DNA of 44,800 bases. Source: Phycisphaerales bacterium. Its GTDB lineage: Bacteria > Planctomycetota > Phycisphaerae > Sedimentisphaerales > Anaerobacaceae. The DNA lies in the NCBI GenBank assembly GCA_020352515.1, contig CP070678.1:2428129-2472928 (forward strand), given 5' to 3'. This document shows, piece after piece, positions 39,111 through 44,800 of the stretch. Both the position numbers and the translations under genes were made by a program. How positions within the stretch are numbered: position 1 is the stretch's first letter; the number at the start of each line of letters is the position of its first letter. The notes under the pieces were generated by a model that searched no databases, was not told where the DNA came from, and saw only the letters and a list, made by a program, of their open reading frames with translations.

Positions 39111-40336
39111 GGCCAGGGGTCGCGAAAATCGGTTGTATACTGACGACATTTCCCTGTCGGACGGAAGGTTTTGCGGCCGGGGAGATGGAGGGATTGCGAG
39201 ATGCGGGATTTGATATTCGTGTGTTTGCCGCCACGTACGACGCGGGCGCTGCCGGAGGCAAGGGCGGGGGCAGGGTCTCTTACAGACCTTCGCTGTTCTC
39301 AGCGGACGGGTTTGTGTCGTTGGGCTACCTGCTTCTAAGGCATCCGTTGGGGTTGTGCAGACTGGTTGGGCTGGTGTTGAGGCTCCTGGCTTCTTGCGCC
39401 CGGGAAGCGGTCTGCGTCGTCGGGAATCTGCACACGATCGGCTTCTTTGCCAGACGGCTGGATCGCGAGGGAATCGGCCACGTTCATGCCTATTTTCTGA
39501 GCTGGCCGGCGGTTATCGCGCTGGCTCTCTGCCAGGCGACGCGGCGGTCTTTTAGCATTTCCGCACACGCCAGGGACATTTTTGTCGAGCACGGAGCCGT
39601 GGAATTGAAGGTTTCCCGGGCGAAGTTTGTGGCAGTCTGTACGCAACAGGGGCTCGGGCACCTGAAGTCGAATCTGGGGGCCGAGCACCATGAGAAGCTT
39701 CACCTGTGTTACCATGGAATGCATCGGGCTTCCGAACGGGCCGCCGGTCGGGGAGAGCAGGCTTGGGGCTCGAACCAGGCTGAGACGATAGTGGCGGTGG
39801 GGCGGCTGATCGCGAAGAAAGGTTTTGAGGACCTGCTCAGGGCTTTTGCCCTTGTTCTTGAGACACGGCCGGGGTGCAGGCTGCTGATCATTGGCGACGG
39901 ACCGGAGCGAGAGAAGCTCGGCGAGCTGATTGATGAGCTGTCGATTGCAGATAGCGTTGAGCTTCTGGGCTGGCAGCCGCCGGATGTCACCTCCGGGCTG
40001 ATAGGCCGGGCAGCGGTTCTGGCGGTGCCTTCGGTAATCGCCGAAGACGGGGACAGAGACGGGATACCGAATGTGATACTGGAGGCCTTTGCCGCCGGGT
40101 CTCCCGTTGTAGCCAGTGCCCTGGACGGAATAAAGGAGGCGGTAGAGCACGAAAGGAGCGGGCTGCTCGTCCAGCCCGGGAATACGGAGGAGCTTTCCTC
40201 CGCATTGAAGCGTCTGCTGGATGACGGCGGGCTTCGTCAAGTGCTTGCACGGGGGGCGTACGAGGTGCTGGCCGAGCGTTTCGATGCGGCGGCCAACATT
40301 GAGCAACTGAGTATGCTGCTGGGGGGCTCGAGTTGA
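39107..40336 (+). CDS. GT4 family glycosyltransferase (third, colanic-acid WcaL-like)
   Basis: The 409-residue protein starts at ATG 39107 behind GGGAG. It has KIGCILTTFPCRTEGFAAGEM at the N-terminus and HVHAYFLSWPAVIALAL with SISAHARDIF around 125-160. TIVAVGRLIAKKGFEDLLRAFALV near 228 starts the second half. The nucleotide-sugar site is GIPNVILEAFAAGSPVVAS at about 318-337. The SAHARDIF and DGIPNVILEAFA motifs match the WcaL/AmsK branch of exopolysaccharide transferases. A GTG at 38951 would add 52 residues without homology. It overlaps the next gene by one base. Confidence 0.9.
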   Translation: MRPGVAKIGCILTTFPCRTEGFAAGEMEGLRDAGFDIRVFAATYDAGAAGGKGGGRVSYRPSLFSADGFVSLGYLLLRHPLGLCRLVGLVLRLLASCAREAVCVVGNLHTIGFFARRLDREGIGHVHAYFLSWPAVIALALCQATRRSFSISAHARDIFVEHGAVELKVSRAKFVAVCTQQGLGHLKSNLGAEHHEKLHLCYHGMHRASERAAGRGEQAWGSNQAETIVAVGRLIAKKGFEDLLRAFALVLETRPGCRLLIIGDGPEREKLGELIDELSIADSVELLGWQPPDVTSGLIGRAAVLAVPSVIAEDGDRDGIPNVILEAFAAGSPVVASALDGIKEAVEHERSGLLVQPGNTEELSSALKRLLDDGGLRQVLARGAYEVLAERFDAAANIEQLSMLLGGSS

Positions 40337-41520
40337 TGGACAGCAAACCAGTACGGGTTGTTCACATACTTGAAGGTTTCCTGGGCGGGACGAGCACGTA
40401 CATGTGTACGGTGCTTCCCGAGCTGGTCCGGAGGGGCTATGAGGTGACTCTGATCGGTTCGGTGGGGCGTGGTTATCCCGATGCGGAGGCCCGCATATCC
40501 GGTCTGAGGGCCGCCGGCGTCGAGGTTCACATAATCCCGATGTGTAGAGAAATCCGTCCGCTGCAAGACGTGCGTTCGCTGGCGAGGATACTTGGTCTTC
40601 TTTCCAGGGGCCGATTCGACATAGTCCACACGCACTGTTCCAAGGCCGGCGCATTGGGGCGGGTAGCGGCGGTTCTGACAGGCAGGAGGGCCAGATTGCA
40701 CACACCGCATTGCTTTGCCTTTATGCGGTGCGACGGACGGATGAAGAGATGGATTTATCTGGGCCTGGAGAAGTTGCTGGGGAGGCTGACGACGAGGCTG
40801 GTTGCGGTCTCCGAGTCCGAAGCGTCCGTGGCCGCTCGCCGCCACATCGTTCCGGAACACAGGTGCTCGGCGGTAAGAAACGGGCTGTCCAACGGCGTGA
40901 TTCCTCCGGACGGCGACTCTTCGGAGAGCGATGCGTCCTACAGAGCTTCTCTGGGGTTCGACATGGATACAAGTGTTGTGATGACGGCCTGCAGGCTTGT
41001 CCGATACAAGGGCATCATGAGGTTTCTCGAAGCGGCCGAGATGTCGCGTGCCGCCAACACGGTTTTTCTCGTGGCCGGGGAAGGTGAGCTCAGGGCCGAG
41101 GCCGAAAGATTCGTCGGCGCAAGAAGACTGGCCGGCAAGGTCAAGCTGCTGGGGCACGTCTCGAATATGGAGCGGTTGTACGGCGTCTCAGATGTTGTTG
41201 CGTTGTGCTCCGATGCGGAGGGCCAGCCGTATCTGCTGCTGGAGGCGATGCGGGCCCGGCGCCCGGTTGTCGCCACGTCCGTGATCGGAAACAATGAGCT
41301 GATATCTCACGGCAAAACGGGTCTTCTTGTGGAGCCGACGCCGCAGGCCATCGCCGAGGCGATTGACGGGCTTTTGGGCGATGAGTCTAAACGCCTCGAG
41401 TATGCGGCGAACGCTTATTCGTATTTCCGTGAGCATCACACCCTGGACAGGCAGATTTCGGAGCTGGCCGAAGTCTATAGGAGCGTCAGTCAAAAGATTA
41501 CCATGCAGGAGCATTCATGA
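40336..41520 (+). CDS. GT4 family glycosyltransferase (fourth)
   Basis: The 394-residue GT-B enzyme begins VRVVHILEGFLGGTSTYM and has IVHTHCSKAGALGRVAA near residue 96, a block common in UDP-sugar-dependent GT4 proteins acting early on lipid carriers. AVRNGLSNG marks the domain hinge. Near residue 295, EGQPYLLLEAMRARRPVVAT replaces the usual EGxP/GxxxLEAMAxG motif and keeps the second Glu. The ATG at 40336 shares its first base with the previous TGA; a TTG one codon earlier is possible. The stop overlaps the flippase start. Confidence 0.9.
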   Translation: MDSKPVRVVHILEGFLGGTSTYMCTVLPELVRRGYEVTLIGSVGRGYPDAEARISGLRAAGVEVHIIPMCREIRPLQDVRSLARILGLLSRGRFDIVHTHCSKAGALGRVAAVLTGRRARLHTPHCFAFMRCDGRMKRWIYLGLEKLLGRLTTRLVAVSESEASVAARRHIVPEHRCSAVRNGLSNGVIPPDGDSSESDASYRASLGFDMDTSVVMTACRLVRYKGIMRFLEAAEMSRAANTVFLVAGEGELRAEAERFVGARRLAGKVKLLGHVSNMERLYGVSDVVALCSDAEGQPYLLLEAMRARRPVVATSVIGNNELISHGKTGLLVEPTPQAIAEAIDGLLGDESKRLEYAANAYSYFREHHTLDRQISELAEVYRSVSQKITMQEHS

Positions 41521-43112
41521 AACAGGACATCGGCGCCGGCGGTCTCGAAGAAGGATCGCGACTGGCGAAGATTGTGTTCAGTCTCTCGACAATTGCCATC
41601 TTTACGAAGATATTCGGCTTTGCCGAGAAGCTGGTGATCGCGGGCTTCTTCGGGACCAAGGCCAAAGCGGACGTGTACTTCGGCGCGACGACCATAATGC
41701 TTTCGATAGTATGGTTCGTCCGGGAGCTGATGTACCCTTCACTGCTTCCGGTGTTCGCGGACGCCCTGTCGAAGCCGCCATCGGCGCCGCGCAGCCTGTT
41801 TCGCAAGGCATTCGTGTCGGCGGCGGTCTTTCTCGGCATTTGTTCTCTGGTGCTGGGTTTGCTTCCCGGCGTGGTCACCACGGTCCTGCTGCCGGGCTTC
41901 TCGAACGAGAAGCGTCTTGTGACGGCCAATCTGCTGCGGATGCTGGCTCCGGCGACGTTGATGCTCGGCCTCGGTATGGTGACATACACGACTCTCAACG
42001 CCCGGAGGAAGTTTCTGAAGGCGGCGTTTCCAGAGGCGCTCTTGAAGCTGTTTGTAACGGTGGGGCTGATAGCGTTGCTGCCCGTGCTCGGTATCTACTC
42101 GTTCGGGCTTGTGCTCGGAGTCGGATCGCTTGCTTATCTTATCGCGCATCTGTATTTCATTCCGGAGAGCAGGTTTATGCTGGTCCGCGGGGACCCGGAC
42201 GACGGCGGACCTTTCAAGAGAGTGCTGCTGCTTATGGGCCCCCTTGTGGTCGGGGTGGTTTTCTCGCACATAAGCGGTCTGATCGACAATCTGCTGGCTT
42301 CGAAGCTTCCGGGCGGACATCTGTCCTATCTGAATTACGCCAAGAAACTGATTGACGCGATTTTGCTCATCGGCCCTGTGGCTCTGGTGACGGTTGTCTA
42401 TTCCCAGTTATCCCATCTTGCCTCTGCGAACGAGCGGCAGAAACTTAGGAATCTGGTGATTAAGACCTTCCGGCTGCTAATGTATCTTACGGTGCCGATT
42501 GCCTGTATGCTTGTGGTTCTGAGGCAGCCCATAATCAGGTGCCTTTTCCAGCGGGGCCAGTTCGACGTCGATTCGACGCTGGGAACGTCGGGGGCCTTTA
42601 TGGTATATGCCCTTGGGCTGAGCACTCTGTCGCTTGAGACGCTGCTGGTGCACAGTTTCTTTTCGCTGTCTGACACGAAGACTCCGGTCAAGTTCGGGGT
42701 TTTGTGTGTTTTTCTGGACATAGGCCTGGCGATAGCGCTGCTCAAGCCCCTTGGATACTATGGGATAGCGGGCGCCTTGGTCCTCTCGAAAACGGTCAAG
42801 ATTGTAATACTTTCCGCGATATTGCATAAAAGACTTGAAGGACTGTTCGATCGGAGCATAATGGCCTTTGGGGCCAAACTCATAGTCATTGGATGTGCGG
42901 TGTGGTCGGTCCTGAAGCTGCTGGTTGCCGTAGAGAATTCCGATTCTTTTTTGCAGACGGCCGTATTCGACGTGATTCTACCGGGCATAGGGGCTCTGGC
43001 GGCGTTTGTTTTGTGCTCCTATGCCCTCCGGATTGAGGAGTTCAAGGCCATGGTGTCACTGGTGCGATACCGCAAGGCCGCTGTAAAGGCATTATACGAG
43101 GAGACAAAATGA
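41517..43112 (+). CDS. MurJ/MviN-like lipid-linked glycan flippase
   Basis: The 531-residue polytopic protein has about 13-14 predicted membrane segments. It belongs to the MOP superfamily, MurJ/MviN branch: KIFGFAEKLVIAGFFGTKAKADVYFGA and FVRELMYPSLLPVFADAL near the N-terminus match MurJ. FQRGQFDVDST near residue 345 is the typical MurJ loop. Such proteins flip undecaprenyl-linked glycans to the periplasm. Here the cluster context points to the exopolysaccharide or O-unit precursor rather than lipid II, as an inference. It is coupled to both neighbours by ATGA overlaps. Confidence 0.88.
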   Translation: MKQDIGAGGLEEGSRLAKIVFSLSTIAIFTKIFGFAEKLVIAGFFGTKAKADVYFGATTIMLSIVWFVRELMYPSLLPVFADALSKPPSAPRSLFRKAFVSAAVFLGICSLVLGLLPGVVTTVLLPGFSNEKRLVTANLLRMLAPATLMLGLGMVTYTTLNARRKFLKAAFPEALLKLFVTVGLIALLPVLGIYSFGLVLGVGSLAYLIAHLYFIPESRFMLVRGDPDDGGPFKRVLLLMGPLVVGVVFSHISGLIDNLLASKLPGGHLSYLNYAKKLIDAILLIGPVALVTVVYSQLSHLASANERQKLRNLVIKTFRLLMYLTVPIACMLVVLRQPIIRCLFQRGQFDVDSTLGTSGAFMVYALGLSTLSLETLLVHSFFSLSDTKTPVKFGVLCVFLDIGLAIALLKPLGYYGIAGALVLSKTVKIVILSAILHKRLEGLFDRSIMAFGAKLIVIGCAVWSVLKLLVAVENSDSFLQTAVFDVILPGIGALAAFVLCSYALRIEEFKAMVSLVRYRKAAVKALYEETK

Positions 43113-43783
43113 CGGGGCGGGCAACGGCACTTGGCAAAGGAGGTGGGCGGGCAGCCCCGGTGGTCAGGTTTGTTGGATTCTTCCTGCCGGTCCTTGCCGT
43201 ACTTCTGGCGTGCGGCATGAGCTTCTTTTGGAAGACGCCGGTTCCGATCGAGAAACCGGGCATACTGGTTTTCGGGGCGCTTTTCGTGTTGGTTCCCTTC
43301 CGCCGGCCAGCCTTGAACACGCTGCAAAGATTAGCGGCGTTTTACCTGATCGCCGTTCCCGTGAACGAGCTTGCCTCGCATTACTTTCGTCTGCCGTCGG
43401 CGTACGGCGGCATCAACATATCTTACAGCGCCGTGGTGCTTGCCCTGTGTGCGATAGGATTTGTTTTCGGACGGGGCGGGTCGGCGAATTCGTCACGATT
43501 GGCCGAGCGAGCCGATATCAGCCGGGCCTGGGTGCTGGCGCTGGGAGTCATCATCGCTCACATGCTTTTTCTTACGCCGCTTCTCAAGAGCTTCTACGGG
43601 TACGGGTACGAGCGTGATTGGAACGTTCTGGGCAGTCTGTGCCTCTATTTTCTGCTGTTTCTGACGTTGTGGAGGAGGCTCGGCGCGCGGCCTTTCAGAC
43701 AGGTTACAGCGCTAATCCTGACGGCCTTCTACGTCGCCCTGACCCTGGCGCAGTCGGGCAACGGCGCGCCGGGACAGGGGTAA
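43109..43783 (+). CDS. polytopic membrane protein of the polysaccharide cluster, unknown function
   Basis: The 224-residue protein has about six membrane helices (near 18-36, 50-64, 72-88, 108-124, 140-158 and 170-188) and ends with a short soluble tail. I recognise no family. Its position as the last gene, coupled to a flippase by ATGA, would suit a polymerase, ligase or anchor, but it is much shorter than Wzy or WaaL proteins. It could be the N-terminal half of a broken O-antigen ligase-like gene; no matching second half is seen before the convergent gene at 43823. Confidence 0.7.
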   Translation: MTGRATALGKGGGRAAPVVRFVGFFLPVLAVLLACGMSFFWKTPVPIEKPGILVFGALFVLVPFRRPALNTLQRLAAFYLIAVPVNELASHYFRLPSAYGGINISYSAVVLALCAIGFVFGRGGSANSSRLAERADISRAWVLALGVIIAHMLFLTPLLKSFYGYGYERDWNVLGSLCLYFLLFLTLWRRLGARPFRQVTALILTAFYVALTLAQSGNGAPGQG

Positions 43784-43822
43784 GCTCGACGCAATTTTCA
43801 TTGGGCCAATCGCGGGCGGTGT

Positions 43823-44800
43823 TCAATCAGGCACTTCAGGCACATCGATTGCCTCGTCAAGTACTTGTTCATAGCCGGACGTCACGTCCCGGTGGCTTTC
43901 GACAAAACGCTTAATGGCGGCATCCAACGTCTCCTGATAGAGCCGGTCGTCCGGTCTTTCCTGCTTTAGGGACAGCAGTCGTTTCAGCTTGACTTCGGGG
44001 GGAAATCCGGGTATGTGCTGCATGTTTGCAAGTGCCCGTACGGCGGCGCGGCGGAGATTGTCAATTGCTTGCTGCCGCTGTTCGAGAAGGTGTTGGCGGT
44101 ATTCCTGATTCATCTGCTCGGTCGGCTCTTTCAGGAGCCGGCCTGTTGCGTCCACGCGGCGGCCCACGGGGGCTTTGGCCCCGGCTATATTGTCCAGATT
44201 GAGGTGGGCCAGCTCCGCGTCGTCAAAGACGATATCGTTTTCGGGGATTTCGATCACCTGCCGGCACAAATCTGTTGCTTTGTGGACATCCGTTATGCCA
44301 TAATCCCCCATGCAACCCAGCTCGCCCAGATGAATCTTGGCGACCATAAGGTCGTGATGGTTTCGCCAGTCGTTGAAATCCTGCACTATCCGCTCGTACC
44401 ACCTGATTGCCTCTTCGTCGAGGCTGTCTTCACCCAAATCCGGGTCGTAAAGGGCCGTCATCCGGGCGCCCATGGTCAACTTGACGTGCAGCTCGAGCTG
44501 GCGGGGCGGATTCGCGTCCAGCACCCTTTGATAGAGGCTCAGGGCCTGTCTCTGCCGGGGCTGTTCCGAGAGGACGTACTTCGTAGCTTCTTCAAAAGCC
44601 CCCTGCGCCGTCCAGGCAACCTGCCCGCCGCCGGTCGAATCCCTCCAGCTCCATCGCACAGGATCGGCGGTTCTTGTCGATTGTTCTGCGTTGTTTTCGG
44701 CAGCGGATCCTTGCGGAAGGTCGGTAGCCTGAGGAACCGGGAGGGCAGCTCCTTTCCCGGGCGCCTCGCTGCTCGCGAGTGTCTGCCGGGACTGCTTTTC
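43823..44800 (-). CDS. TPR-like protein, 5' end outside the window
   Basis: The frame is open from the stop at 43823 to the right edge, so 325 residues are visible and the true start lies beyond 44800. The GTG at 44659 is not needed as a start. The visible N-terminal part is an Ala/Pro/Gln-rich linker. The rest is helical with TPR-like repeats: GAFEEATKYVLSEQPRQRQALSLYQRVLDANP, then EAIRWYERIVQDFNDW, then HKATDLCRQVIEIPEN. A low-complexity linker before repeats suggests an upstream membrane anchor or signal peptide. It is convergent with the polysaccharide operon, with 39 bases between the stops. Its function is not known. Confidence 0.75.
   Translation of the reverse strand, partial: EKQSRQTLASSEAPGKGAALPVPQATDLPQGSAAENNAEQSTRTADPVRWSWRDSTGGGQVAWTAQGAFEEATKYVLSEQPRQRQALSLYQRVLDANPPRQLELHVKLTMGARMTALYDPDLGEDSLDEEAIRWYERIVQDFNDWRNHHDLMVAKIHLGELGCMGDYGITDVHKATDLCRQVIEIPENDIVFDDAELAHLNLDNIAGAKAPVGRRVDATGRLLKEPTEQMNQEYRQHLLEQRQQAIDNLRRAAVRALANMQHIPGFPPEVKLKRLLSLKQERPDDRLYQETLDAAIKRFVESHRDVTSGYEQVLDEAIDVPEVPD

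Noticed and set aside
36658..41520. one of the four GT4 enzymes as BshA of a bacillithiol pathway
   Set aside because: All four are embedded in a polysaccharide operon and none shows features singling it out as BshA; the link to the distant BshB/BshC-like pair is not supported.
44657..44659. GTG as the start of the TPR-like gene
   Set aside because: The frame remains open for 47 more codons to the window edge with plausible linker composition, so the gene very likely begins outside the window.
1..44800. CRISPR arrays, rRNA and complete insertion sequences
   Set aside because: No regularly spaced repeats, no rRNA-like sequence and no transposase frame with terminal inverted repeats were seen.

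Overview
The window (44.8 kb, GC-rich) looks like chromosome from a Planctomycetota bacterium. That is an inference from content, not a search: a diverged type VI secretion system (T6SS) with a planctomycete-style gene order, a type II secretion system (T2SS) whose inner-membrane genes resemble PilMNOP, a MauE-like/thioredoxin fusion with a CGCFG motif, and a sigma/FecR pair. No tRNA, rRNA, CRISPR array or complete insertion sequence was seen.

Region 1 (1-2063). The 5' end of a gene on the minus strand (1-68) is followed by a divergently oriented 235-residue protein (544-1251). That protein carries a Thr-x5-Cys ... His pattern inside an LSGC motif, the catalytic signature of CNF1/BLF1-type glutamine deamidase toxins. 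It is the strongest candidate for an undescribed T6SS effector. An 812-base leader with a good sigma-70-like promoter separates it from the T6SS operon.

Region 2 (2064-18620). One T6SS operon on the plus strand: tssA, tssB, tssC, hcp, tagJ, tssE, tssF, tssG, an unnamed gene resembling the C-terminal half of TagH, tssK, tssL, tssM and a diverged tagF-like gene. ClpV (tssH), VgrG (tssI), PAAR and TssJ are not in the window. A WYL-family regulator with its own strong promoter follows.

Region 3 (20026-32504, minus strand). A long run reads gspF-G-H-I-J-K-L-M-C-D and continues into a family 2 glycosyltransferase, a remote BshC-like protein and a PIG-L/BshB-like deacetylase. The last two suggest a low-molecular-weight thiol or other amino-sugar conjugate pathway. 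The gspF leader can fold into a 12-bp stem that buries the gspF ribosome binding site. GspE and the prepilin peptidase are not here.

Region 4 (32930-36327, minus strand). An ECF-like sigma factor, a zinc-finger/FecR-domain membrane regulator and a MauE-like/thioredoxin membrane protein. The sigma factor seems to begin upstream of its first conventional start codon, at an ATC placed correctly behind AAGGAG.

Region 5 (36658-43783, plus strand). A polysaccharide cluster with four GT4 glycosyltransferases, a MurJ/MviN-like flippase and a polytopic membrane protein, mostly joined by ATGA-type overlaps. A convergent TPR-like gene (43823 to the window edge) has its 5' end outside the window.
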